A stretch of DNA of 46,831 bases from Lachnospiraceae bacterium (GTDB lineage Bacteria > Bacillota_A > Clostridia > Lachnospirales > Lachnospiraceae). Below are positions 25,573 through 33,969 of the stretch, piece after piece. The notes beneath the pieces were generated by a model. That model was not told the origin of the DNA, did not search any database, and saw only the letters and a list, made by a program, of their open reading frames with translations. Position 1 is the stretch's first letter; the number at the start of each line of letters is the position of its first letter. Where the stretch lies: positions 1 to 46,831 of the forward strand of contig JAEEJD010000127.1 of assembly GCA_016281675.1 (NCBI GenBank). Direction: 5' to 3'. A program made the translations under genes and the position numbers.

Positions 25573-26697
25573 TTATTCCTCTGCGGATGCTTCCTCTCCT
25601 GCAGTCTCCGCCTCAGGCTCTGCTTTGGCTTCCTCTTCGGGTTCATCCGGAAGAAGTGCCTTGATCGAAAGACTGATCTTCTTGTTATCAAGATCGAAGT
25701 CTACGATCTTTGCCGTAACTTCCTGGCCTACCGAAAGAATATTTGAAGGCTTGTCAACGTGTTCTCTTGAAATCTGAGATACATGAAGAAGCGCATCAAT
25801 GCCTTCCTCAAGTTCAATGAACGCGCCGAAATCGGTCATTCTGGCAACCTTACCGGTAACTTCCTTGCCGACTGCGAATTTATCCTGAGCATCAACCCAC
25901 GGATTCTCGTCCTCAAACTTACGTGAAAGGGCGATCTTGCTTCCGTTGATCTCTTTAACGAATACACGTACTTCCTGGCCGGGCTTGTATACTTTCTTGG
26001 GATTTTCAACACGTCCCCAGCTCATCTCGGATATGTGAAGAAGGCCGTCTGCTCCGCCGAGATCGATGAACACACCGAAATCGGTAACATTCTTAACTAC
26101 ACCGTTGATAACATCACCGACCTTAAGATGCTCGAACAGCTCCTTCTGAAGTTTCTCTCTCTCTGCCATGAGAAGCTGTTTGCGGTCTCCGATTATACGA
26201 CGCTTTCTGGGATTGAACTCGGTTATTACGAACTCGATCTCTTTGCCGAGGTACTTGGAAAGATCCTTCTCGTATCCGTCCGAAACAAGGCTCGCAGGAA
26301 TGAACACTCTTGATTCCTCAACAAGAACACTGAGTCCTCCGTCAAGAACCTGAGCAACTTCAGCCTTAAGAACTTCTTTGTTCTCAAATGCCTCCTCGAT
26401 CCTCTTGTTGCCTTTATCAAAAGCAAGTCTCTTATATGACAGAAGCACCTGACCGTCACCGTCATTTACTTTGATGACCTTGGTGTCCATCTTGTCCCCT
26501 ATGTTCACAACGGTCGTAAGATCGATATTGGGTGTATTGGAATACTCGTTACGAGTAACTATACCATCTGCTTTATAACCGATATTGAGAATAATCTCTT
26601 CAGGCTTAACCGCAATAACAGTTCCTTCAACTACCTCTCCATTGTGTATTGTTTTGCAAGATTCTTCTAACATTTGTTCAAAAGTTAATTCTGACAT
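25573..26697 (-). CDS. rpsA: Ribosomal S1-like RNA-binding protein with four S1 domains
   Basis: 374 aa with four consecutive S1 motifs starting near residues 17, 105, 190 and 275. The last two are canonical (DFGVFIDLGGADGLLHISEM and DFGAFIELEEGIDALLHVS). The tail is Glu/Ala-rich. Shorter than the six-domain E. coli S1, it is typical for Clostridia. The start at 26697 has GGAGG 11 nt upstream and lies inside the last codons of ispH (20-bp overlap in another frame). In several Clostridia IspH and S1 are one fused protein; here they are separate but overlapping. Confidence 0.93.
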   Translation of the reverse strand: MSELTFEQMLEESCKTIHNGEVVEGTVIAVKPEEIILNIGYKADGIVTRNEYSNTPNIDLTTVVNIGDKMDTKVIKVNDGDGQVLLSYKRLAFDKGNKRIEEAFENKEVLKAEVAQVLDGGLSVLVEESRVFIPASLVSDGYEKDLSKYLGKEIEFVITEFNPRKRRIIGDRKQLLMAEREKLQKELFEHLKVGDVINGVVKNVTDFGVFIDLGGADGLLHISEMSWGRVENPKKVYKPGQEVRVFVKEINGSKIALSRKFEDENPWVDAQDKFAVGKEVTGKVARMTDFGAFIELEEGIDALLHVSQISREHVDKPSNILSVGQEVTAKIVDFDLDNKKISLSIKALLPDEPEEEAKAEPEAETAGEEASAEE

Positions 26698-27532
26698 AAT
26701 TTTGAACCTCCTCAATTATATTTTTCGGGGTGGAAGCCCCTGCAGTAATGCCTACACTCTGGAGTGATCCCGTAGGATCCGTTTCAAGATTATCCCTGGT
26801 CTGTACAAATTTCGTACATTTGCATTCACGACTGCATATTTCGTAAAGTTTTTGCGAATTGGAGCTCTTGCTATCTCCTATTACAATCATCATATCGACC
26901 GAAGATGCTATTTTACGGGCTTCTTCCTGCCTGTCGGTCGTAGCGTTACAGATTGTATTCACAACGTTAACATTGTAACCTTTTTTTTGCAGGATTTCAA
27001 CTAAATCTTTATATTTTGCCGCTCTGAAAGTGGTCTGTGAGACCGCTGTAATCTCGATGTTGCGATCCCCTTCGAAACGGGCGGCATCATTCTCATCCCT
27101 GATCACCGTCGTACTGCCGCCGTACGCGCACCAGCCGACTATTCCTTTGACTTCGGGATGATCGGGATCTCCTATGACGACTATCCGCTTACCCTCTGTA
27201 CTTTCTTTTGCAACCACATTATGAATCTTTTTGACGAAGGGACATGTCGCATCCACGACTTTATGACCGGATGCAATGATCGCCTCATATGTTTCTTTAG
27301 ATACCCCGTGCGAACGGATGATCACCGTTCCGCTCGGAACATTCCAAAGCTCAGTAATATCGTTTATGACCTTCACGCCTTTTTTTTCCAGATCCGAAAC
27401 GACAAAGTCGTTATGGATTATCGGTCCGAAAGTGTATATGTTCCCGCCCTTTTGTGTTTCCGAATATACGGTATCAACGGCACGTTTGACTCCGAAGCAG
27501 AATCCTGCCGTCTTGGCAACTTTCACATTCAT
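26678..27532 (-). CDS. ispH: 4-hydroxy-3-methylbut-2-enyl diphosphate reductase
   Basis: 284 aa, last enzyme of the MEP isoprenoid pathway, making IPP and DMAPP. Three conserved Cys hold its iron-sulfur cluster: GFCFGVKRAV (Cys12), DATCPFVKKIH and NTICNATTDRQ. HGVSKE and the Ser-containing SSNSQKL also fit. The start overlaps the cmk stop by 4 nt (ATGA) and the 3' end overlaps rpsA. Confidence 0.97.
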   Translation of the reverse strand: MNVKVAKTAGFCFGVKRAVDTVYSETQKGGNIYTFGPIIHNDFVVSDLEKKGVKVINDITELWNVPSGTVIIRSHGVSKETYEAIIASGHKVVDATCPFVKKIHNVVAKESTEGKRIVVIGDPDHPEVKGIVGWCAYGGSTTVIRDENDAARFEGDRNIEITAVSQTTFRAAKYKDLVEILQKKGYNVNVVNTICNATTDRQEEARKIASSVDMMIVIGDSKSSNSQKLYEICSRECKCTKFVQTRDNLETDPTGSLQSVGITAGASTPKNIIEEVQNYVRINF

Positions 27533-28197
27533 CCGAGTTTCCTTTTGGCCTCATCTAAAATAGCACTTTTAACCTCATCGATCGACATGTCGGAACTATC
27601 GATCAAAGTGGCGTCATCAGCCTGACGAAGGGGTGAATTCTCCCTCGTCATATCGCGTTCATCCCTCTCTATGATATCCGCTTCGATCTGTTCAAGATCG
27701 CAGCTTTCGCCCTTTGCGACAAGCTCATCATATCTTCTCTTGGCTCTGACGCGGCTTGAAGCAGTCAGGTATATCTTGCATTTGCTGTCCGGAAGAACGA
27801 CGGTACCTATATCCCTTCCGTCCATGACAACATCCTTTTCCGATGCAAGTTTTTGTTGAAGAGCAACAAGTTTTTGCCTGACTTTCGCGTTTACGCTTGA
27901 TGCCGATGCCATGTTTCCGACCTCTTCAGTACGTATCAGGTTATTGACATTCTCCCCCATCAGAAGAACTACCTGTTGCCCGTTCTCGTAGCTTATGGAG
28001 ATATCTGCGTCTTCACATGCTTTTTCGATGCCGTTTGTATCACTTCTGTCAATACCCGAACGGATCAGATAAAGAGCCATTGCACGATACATGGCACCCG
28101 TATCGACATAGATGTATCCCAGTTCCTTTGCGACGGCTTTTGCTATCGTACTCTTACCCGCTCCCGCAGGTCCGTCTATAGCTATGCTTTTTCCCAT
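27529..28197 (-). CDS. cmk: Cytidylate kinase
   Basis: 222 aa. P-loop GPAGAGKSTIAK begins near residue 8, followed by VDTGAMYRAMA and DGRDIGTVVLPD; the lid region RDMTRENSPL carries the Arg residues typical of CMP kinase. It phosphorylates CMP and dCMP. ATG 28197 has AAGGAGG 7 nt upstream; a TTG six bases further up is not needed. It is 2 bp from the FAD-enzyme gene. Confidence 0.96.
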   Translation of the reverse strand: MGKSIAIDGPAGAGKSTIAKAVAKELGYIYVDTGAMYRAMALYLIRSGIDRSDTNGIEKACEDADISISYENGQQVVLLMGENVNNLIRTEEVGNMASASSVNAKVRQKLVALQQKLASEKDVVMDGRDIGTVVLPDSKCKIYLTASSRVRAKRRYDELVAKGESCDLEQIEADIIERDERDMTRENSPLRQADDATLIDSSDMSIDEVKSAILDEAKRKLG

Positions 28198-28199
28198 GT

Positions 28200-29453
28200 T
28201 CAAACCTCCTTACAACAACTGCCGGCAAGATGGCCCGTGGACCATGCTATCTGCAGATTGAATCCGCCGGTTAACGCGTCCGTATCTATCATCTCCCCGG
28301 CAAAATACAGTCCCTTGATCTTTTTGCATTCCATAGTCGAGGGATTTATGTCACGAACACTGACTCCTCCTCTTGTGATGATAGCTTCGTTAAATCCGCG
28401 GTTTCCGGTAACCCTTACCGAAAAACATTTTAATATCTCACAGACCTTCTGTCTTTCCTGCTTTGTAACCACATTGATCTTCTTATGCGGTTCTATACCG
28501 GTTCTTTTAATAACTGCCGTTATCATTTTATTCGGCAACAGTTTCCCGAGTGAATTTGCGAAGTCTCTGTTCGGATTCTCATCAAAGTCCCTTATTATCC
28601 TAGCGTCAAGTTCTTCAAACGACAATGCCGGTTTAAGATCTATACACACATCGATACCGGTCTTGTAATCTTCTTCTTTGACGTATGCCGATGCCGACAG
28701 GATGAGCGGTCCCGACAGTCCGAAGTGAGTGAACAACATTTCACCGAACCCCGAATACAGCGTCTTCTTCCCTTTTAAAACAGATACTCCGACATTTTTA
28801 AGCGACAGGCCCTGCATGTCCGTTATCATATTGTCATTACAGGAAAACGGTACCAGTGACGGTTCTCTTTTGACAACGCTTATCCCGGCTCTTTCTATCG
28901 TTTCAAACAGTTTGCCGTCGGAACCTGTCAGCGGATATGAAACACCCCCTGTTGCGACTATGACAGCATCGGAATCTATTACCTGTTCCCTGCCTTCCCT
29001 TTTAACGATAACGGCAGATATTTTATTCTGACCGTCGCTTTCTTCAATCTTAAACCCGAGTGCTTTAGTCCCGAGCATTACCCTGACGTTTGCTGTCTCA
29101 AGTCTGTTTTTAAGGGTCTTTATAACGTCCGAAGAATGATCGCTTTGGGGAAATACCCTCTCTCCCCTCTCGGTCTTTGTGGCAAGGCCCGATCCGTTGA
29201 AAAAATCTACGGTTGCATGATTGTCAAAATCGTAAAAAGCACTGTAAAGGAATTTCGGATTCGTTACAATATTGTCAAAAAGCTCTTCCACAGGGCAGGC
29301 GTTTGTAATGTTACATCGTCCTTTTCCCGTCAGGAACAGCTTTTTGCCAAGCTTATCGTTCTGTTCGATAAGAGTAACCTTATTATTGTTTTCTGCTGCC
29401 GTTATCGCAGCCATCATGCCGGCGGGGCCTCCGCCAACAACTGTTATTTTCAT
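28200..29453 (-). CDS. HI0933/YhiN-family FAD-dependent oxidoreductase
   Basis: 417 aa. N-terminal FAD-binding Rossmann motif VVGGGPAGMMAAITAA is followed by LTGKGRCNITN, which is characteristic of the HI0933 (BaiN-like) family. VIVATGGVSYPLTGSDG and the C-terminal GLYFAGEMIDTDALTGGFN complete the signature. Members are annotated as aminoacetone oxidase-like or as bile-acid flavoproteins, but most have no proven substrate. In Clostridia it commonly precedes cmk and ispH, as here. Confidence 0.92.
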   Translation of the reverse strand: MKITVVGGGPAGMMAAITAAENNNKVTLIEQNDKLGKKLFLTGKGRCNITNACPVEELFDNIVTNPKFLYSAFYDFDNHATVDFFNGSGLATKTERGERVFPQSDHSSDVIKTLKNRLETANVRVMLGTKALGFKIEESDGQNKISAVIVKREGREQVIDSDAVIVATGGVSYPLTGSDGKLFETIERAGISVVKREPSLVPFSCNDNMITDMQGLSLKNVGVSVLKGKKTLYSGFGEMLFTHFGLSGPLILSASAYVKEEDYKTGIDVCIDLKPALSFEELDARIIRDFDENPNRDFANSLGKLLPNKMITAVIKRTGIEPHKKINVVTKQERQKVCEILKCFSVRVTGNRGFNEAIITRGGVSVRDINPSTMECKKIKGLYFAGEMIDTDALTGGFNLQIAWSTGHLAGSCCKEV

Positions 29454-29456
29454 GTT

Positions 29457-30005
29457 TTAAAAGAAGCCCTCTATAGTCTCCTTAAGTGTAGGAAGGATCT
29501 CTTCCGTAGTAAGATCGAGTTCCCCGCATATGGCCATACATGCCATTCCGTGCATAAAAATGAACACTTTCATAAAGATGTCACCGGCCTTGTTCATATC
29601 AAGGTTCTTGATACGACGAAGCTGCTTAATGACAAAGCCGTTCTGGGCACCGTTGATCAGATCATACATGGTGTTGTCGTCATCGTGCGGCGTCAGGAAC
29701 AAAAGCTTAAAAAGATTAAGCTCCTTCTTTGCAAACGAAATATAACACAAACCGAGATCCACGAAAGGCGTGTCATCCTTCTGTTCGAATTCGAGACAAA
29801 ACTCCTCGTAGAAAGCTTTTGCCTTAACAAAAACCTCGTTTGAAAGTTCTTCCATATTCGTATATACGCGGAAGATAGGCTGAGTACTGCATGAGATGTG
29901 TGCCGCAAGTTTTCTTGCCGTGAGCATTTCAATACCCTGTGTCCTGACAAGATCGAATGCTCCGTCTAAGATCATCTGCTTGGAAATCTGTTCTTTTCTG
30001 GCCAT
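29457..30005 (-). CDS. TetR/AcrR-family transcriptional regulator
   Basis: 182 aa. The N-terminal helix-turn-helix (about 10-55) reads ILDGAFDLVRTQGIEMLTAR with a recognition region around STQPIFRVYTNMEEL. The C-terminal ligand domain is not specific. AAGAGGG precedes the ATG. It is 3 bp upstream of the FAD enzyme and heads the cmk-ispH-rpsA-cheR run, so it may repress its own operon, which would be unusual for one containing essential genes. The ligand is unknown. Confidence 0.9.
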   Translation of the reverse strand: MARKEQISKQMILDGAFDLVRTQGIEMLTARKLAAHISCSTQPIFRVYTNMEELSNEVFVKAKAFYEEFCLEFEQKDDTPFVDLGLCYISFAKKELNLFKLLFLTPHDDDNTMYDLINGAQNGFVIKQLRRIKNLDMNKAGDIFMKVFIFMHGMACMAICGELDLTTEEILPTLKETIEGFF

Positions 30006-30028
30006 AATACCCTCTTGATCAAATTAGT

Positions 30029-30056
30029 AACGGGCAGTCTTTTTTGACTGCCCGTT
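30029..30056 (-). other. Strong hairpin between oadA and tetR
   Basis: AACGGGCAGTC and GACTGCCCGTT form an 11-bp perfect stem with a six-base T/A loop. On the minus strand it is not followed by a T-run, so it is a poor intrinsic terminator. A possible extended -10 (TG-T-TACAAT, 30058-30066) directly upstream would start tetR mRNA within its first arm. It may end the decarboxylase transcript or cap the tetR leader. Confidence 0.5.
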
Positions 30057-30128
30057 TATTGTAACACACGTTATGATATAATGCATCACAATTTTTTAAA
30101 AAATCCGGATATTTTTTGTATACAGTTT

Positions 30129-31565
30129 TTATACGGGATATGCTCCGGATTCCGTATCGGCTTTCTTCATGTCGACTTTGCTCTGCTGAGCTTCACGATA
30201 CTTGAAGAAATCCGTTGCAACCTGAGGGAACAGTGCATATGTGAGCACATCCTCATCCTGCTGCTTGTACTGTTTCATCTCAGCCTCGAGAGTCTCAAGC
30301 TCCGGCTTGTCGTGTCCCGTAGCTTCTGCGGAACGAGCCGTGGATCTCTTTTCTCCGGGGATGACTTTGTTAATGACCTCTTCGCTCATCGGCTTAACGG
30401 TCTGACCGTAATTACCTCTTAAGAGATCTTTGAACTCACCTGTAGCCATCTTGTATCTCTCGCCCATAAGAACGTTAAAGATAGCCTGTGTTCCGACGAT
30501 CTGCGATGAAGGTGTAACAAGAGGCGGCTCACCGCAGTCCTTACGAACCTTCGGGATCTCTTCGAGAACTTCCTGATATTTGTCTTCGGCATTCTGTTCC
30601 TTAAGCTGCGAAACCATGTTTGAAAGCATTCCGCCGGGTACCTGGTAAAGAAGTGTCTTGATGTTTACACCGAGAACCTTCGTGCTCATAAGACCGGATT
30701 CTATGCATTCTTCCCTGTAAGGGCGGAAATAATCGGCTATCTCGGCAAGCTTTGTCTGTGACAGGCCCGTATCGTAAGGAGTTCCTTTGAACGCCTCTAC
30801 CATAACTTCCGTAGCGGGCTGACTTGTTCCGAGTGCGAAAGGTGAGATCGCACAGTCGATAACATCAACACCGGCTTCAACGGCCTTAAGCTGCGTCATC
30901 GAAGCACAACCCGATGTATAATGAGTATGAAGCTGTATTGGAAGCTTCGTATTCTCTTTCATTGCCTTAATAAGGTCTGCTGCCCTGTAAGGAAGGAGAA
31001 GTCCCGCCATATCCTTGATACAGATGGAATCGGCTCCCATTTCCTCAATCTTCTTTGCCATATCGGCCCAGTACTCAAGCGTATATGCATCACCGAGAGT
31101 ATATGAAAGCGCAACCTGCGTGCTTCCTCTTCCTTCCTGCTTCTTTACGCGGTTAGTTGCATCTACCGCCGCCTGAAGGTTACGAAGATCGTTAAGACAA
31201 TCGAATATTCTGATGATATCGATACCGTTAGCGATCGATTTTTCAACGAATGCATTTACGACATCGTCGGCGTAAGGTCTGTAGCCGAGAATGTTCTGGC
31301 CTCTGAAGAGCATCTGAAGAGGAGTCTTCTTGAATCCGTCCTTCAGTTTGCGCAGTCTTTCCCACGGATCCTCTTTAAGGAAACGAAGGGAAGCATCAAA
31401 TGTGGCTCCACCCCAGCATTCAACCGAGTGGTAACCTATCTCATCCATCTTACCGATGATGGGAAGCATTACCTCGGTAGGCATTCTCGTTGCGATGAGT
31501 GACTGGTGTGCGTCACGCAGAACGGTTTCCATTATGCCAACCGGTTTCTTTTCAACTTCACCCAT
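30129..31565 (-). CDS. oadA: Oxaloacetate decarboxylase alpha / 5S carboxyltransferase subunit (no biotin domain)
   Basis: 478 aa. The carboxyltransferase TIM barrel starts with METVLRDAHQSLIATRM. The metal site is in QLHTHYTSG, and the catalytic Lys is in SICIKDMAGLL. It lacks the C-terminal biotinyl domain, which is a separate protein (32775-33140). It moves CO2 between oxaloacetate/pyruvate and biotin. The tail after about 450 is poorly conserved. Shine-Dalgarno AGGAGG is 8 nt before the ATG. Last gene of the cluster. Confidence 0.94.
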   Translation of the reverse strand: MGEVEKKPVGIMETVLRDAHQSLIATRMPTEVMLPIIGKMDEIGYHSVECWGGATFDASLRFLKEDPWERLRKLKDGFKKTPLQMLFRGQNILGYRPYADDVVNAFVEKSIANGIDIIRIFDCLNDLRNLQAAVDATNRVKKQEGRGSTQVALSYTLGDAYTLEYWADMAKKIEEMGADSICIKDMAGLLLPYRAADLIKAMKENTKLPIQLHTHYTSGCASMTQLKAVEAGVDVIDCAISPFALGTSQPATEVMVEAFKGTPYDTGLSQTKLAEIADYFRPYREECIESGLMSTKVLGVNIKTLLYQVPGGMLSNMVSQLKEQNAEDKYQEVLEEIPKVRKDCGEPPLVTPSSQIVGTQAIFNVLMGERYKMATGEFKDLLRGNYGQTVKPMSEEVINKVIPGEKRSTARSAEATGHDKPELETLEAEMKQYKQQDEDVLTYALFPQVATDFFKYREAQQSKVDMKKADTESGAYPV

Positions 31566-31595
31566 TTTAATATCCTCCTAATCTATCTAAACTAA

Positions 31596-32747
31596 TCAGA
31601 AAACTCCAAATATAGCCATGAACGTACCGGCTGCCACCGCGGTTCCGATAACTCCGGCAACGTTGGGACCCATTGCATGCATCAACAGGAAGTTTGTCGG
31701 ATCCTCTTCGGCACCGACTTTCTGTGATACACGTGCTGCCATGGGAACAGCCGAAACACCGGCCGAACCGATCAACGGATTGACCTTTCCTCCGGTCAGT
31801 ACACACATTATCTTACCGAAGATAACACCGGCTGCCGTACCGAAGGCAAATGCTATCAGGCCGAGTACAACGATCTTGAGCGTATTGGCATTAAGGAAAG
31901 CCGCCGCCGATGTCGTTGCTCCTACGCTTGTTCCGAGAAGTATTACAACGATATACATGAGCGCATTGCTCGCTGTATCCGTAAGCTGTCTTACAACACC
32001 CGACTCCTTAAAGAGATTACCGAGCATGAGCATACCTACAAGAGGTGCCGTAGTCGGGAGAATCATACATACAACTATTGTAACTATGATAGGGAACAGT
32101 ATCCTCTCAAGCTTCGATACGGGACGGAGCTGTTCCATCTTGATCTTTCTCTCCTTCTCGGTTGTGAGAAGTTTCATGATAGGCGGCTGAATGATCGGAA
32201 CGAGTGACATATACGAATACGCCGCCACGGCGATCGGTCCGAGAAGAGCCGTCTGACCGAGCTTACTTGCAAGGAATATCGATGTAGGGCCGTCTGCACC
32301 GCCTATGATCGCGATGGCTGCAGCCGCCTTATCGTTGAATCCCATGGCGATAGCCATGAAATAAGCCGCATAGATACCGAACTGGGCTGCCGCACCGAGA
32401 AGAAAACTCTTCGGATTGGCGATAAGGGGACCGAAGTCCGTCATCGCACCAACACCCATGAATATAAGGGACGGCAGTATAGCCCATTCATCCAGTTTAT
32501 AGAAATAATACAGCAGGCCTCCGGTTCCGTTGGCTGCCTCTTCTATCTTCAGCATGATATCCGGGTAGATGTTTACCAGGAGCATACCGAATGCGATGGG
32601 AGTCAGAAGCAGCGGCTCGAATCCTTTGGCTATGGCCAGATAAAGGAATATACAAGCCACGGCGATCATGAGGTAGTTACCCCATGACAGTCCAAGAAAG
32701 GCCGTCTGCTGTAACAGATTCCCGAATGTATTTGCTACATATGACAT
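31596..32747 (-). CDS. oadB: Na+-pumping decarboxylase beta subunit
   Basis: 383 aa, about nine to eleven membrane helices. The conserved segments [29 protein letters not shown] and the C-terminal [20 protein letters not shown], all with ion-site Asp/Ser residues, are typical of OadB/MmdB/GcdB. It decarboxylates carboxybiotin and exports Na+. GGAGG precedes the ATG. The specific acyl substrate of the complex cannot be read from this subunit. Confidence 0.95.
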   Translation of the reverse strand: MSYVANTFGNLLQQTAFLGLSWGNYLMIAVACIFLYLAIAKGFEPLLLTPIAFGMLLVNIYPDIMLKIEEAANGTGGLLYYFYKLDEWAILPSLIFMGVGAMTDFGPLIANPKSFLLGAAAQFGIYAAYFMAIAMGFNDKAAAAIAIIGGADGPTSIFLASKLGQTALLGPIAVAAYSYMSLVPIIQPPIMKLLTTEKERKIKMEQLRPVSKLERILFPIIVTIVVCMILPTTAPLVGMLMLGNLFKESGVVRQLTDTASNALMYIVVILLGTSVGATTSAAAFLNANTLKIVVLGLIAFAFGTAAGVIFGKIMCVLTGGKVNPLIGSAGVSAVPMAARVSQKVGAEEDPTNFLLMHAMGPNVAGVIGTAVAAGTFMAIFGVF

Positions 32748-32774
32748 TTTATGACCTCCACACTGCTATCATCA

Positions 32775-33140
32775 TTAGTTAAGAGTTGCGAGAAGCTGAC
32801 CTGCCGCACACGCATCTCCGATGGAGCAGTCGATACTTGCCACGGTACCGTCCTTGGGAGCAACAACAGGGATCTCCATCTTCATTGCTTCGATGATGAT
32901 CACAGCCTGACCTGCTTTAACGGAATCACCAACATTTGCCTCAATCTTAAATACCTTACCTGCGGCACCTGCTTCGATCTTAACCGAGCCTGCGCCTGCT
33001 GAAGCTGCTGCAGCGGGTGCAGCCTTGGGTGCTGCCTTCGGAGCTGCCTTGGGTGCTGCTGCGGGAGCTGCAGAACCTGTTCCCTCTTCTACTGTAACGT
33101 CATATACGTTTCCGTTAACGGTTATTGTATAGTTTTTCAT
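32775..33140 (-). CDS. Biotin carboxyl carrier protein of the decarboxylase
   Basis: 121 aa. A short N-terminal part is joined by an Ala/Pro/Lys-rich flexible linker (about 22-48) to a biotinyl domain with the EAMKMEI motif; Lys87 is the biotin site. It resembles GcdC/MmdC and the 1.3S transcarboxylase subunit. GAGGAC lies before the ATG. A biotin ligase gene is present at 42356-43105. Confidence 0.95.
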   Translation of the reverse strand: MKNYTITVNGNVYDVTVEEGTGSAAPAAAPKAAPKAAPKAAPAAAASAGAGSVKIEAGAAGKVFKIEANVGDSVKAGQAVIIIEAMKMEIPVVAPKDGTVASIDCSIGDACAAGQLLATLN

Positions 33141-33151
33141 GATATGTCCTC

Positions 33152-33949
33152 CTACTTATTCCATAAACTGTTTGGTCTTCTGACAATACTTCTAACAACA
33201 AAATCATCCGATGATCCGCTTGTACCTGCGGCTGCGATCGCGGCCGTGATTACGGCAACAAGTTCAAGATCATCCGCTTCCTCTTCTTCCTTTACCACGA
33301 TCTGAGCGATCGTATTATCAACCGCTGCCGTTTTGACGTCCGTCTTATCCTTGTTGAAAGCGCTCTGGATCTTGGGGATAAGATTGAACAGGCTTATGAT
33401 CAGCGAAATGATGATCAGGACAATGAACACGGTACCCATTCCGAGCAAAGTGTTAAGTCCGGCCTTTTCCATCTTCTCACCGAATGTCCAGTTGATATTC
33501 GTGGTAAGCGAATTAAGCGTCTTGTAGAGATCATCTTTGTAAATGGCCTCTATCTGGGCAGTCTTCTTTGTGCCCACTACATCAAGTGTAACGATTATGT
33601 CTTTGCCTGAATCGTCATAATACGCGTTCATTCCCGTGATCGAGACAAAATCACCCATGTCGGGCTTCGCTCCGTTCCAGGAATTGAGAGCATTGACCAT
33701 TCCGTTTCCGTTAGCCTTGACTCCGAAATAATTGGAAATGACATATTCCAGATACTCGGCACCCTGTTCCGTAATCTCGGCGGACTGTTCTTCATCAAGA
33801 GCGGCCAAAAACTGTGTTACGAGATTACTGGTGGTCTGCTCGAGGGCCGTAGCCACTTCAGGGTCGAGAGTTTTTGCGGCAGTACCTCCGCACGCGGAAA
33901 GTCCAAGGACACAGGCAGTCAAACATAATATTAATCTGATCTTTTTCAT
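33152..33949 (-). CDS. OadG-like subunit fused to an N-terminal lipoprotein domain
   Basis: 265 aa. The signal peptide ends in the lipobox LSACGG. An extracytoplasmic domain (about 30-155) with no assigned function follows, then a membrane helix (about 168-192; GMGTVFIVLIIISLIISLF is the OadG signature) and an acidic linker. The C-terminal RSIVRRPNSLWNK resembles the tail of other OadG/decarboxylase-associated proteins. OadG normally is ~80-120 aa and anchors and assembles the complex; here it has a large outside domain. Gene position supports the assignment. Confidence 0.85.
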   Translation of the reverse strand: MKKIRLILCLTACVLGLSACGGTAAKTLDPEVATALEQTTSNLVTQFLAALDEEQSAEITEQGAEYLEYVISNYFGVKANGNGMVNALNSWNGAKPDMGDFVSITGMNAYYDDSGKDIIVTLDVVGTKKTAQIEAIYKDDLYKTLNSLTTNINWTFGEKMEKAGLNTLLGMGTVFIVLIIISLIISLFNLIPKIQSAFNKDKTDVKTAAVDNTIAQIVVKEEEEADDLELVAVITAAIAAAGTSGSSDDFVVRSIVRRPNSLWNK

Positions 33950-33969
33950 ATTACGTATCCCTATCCTTT

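Noticed and set aside
33000..33075. Short repeats in the biotin carrier gene
   Set aside because: They code the usual Ala/Pro/Lys linker of biotin carriers, not a DNA repeat element.
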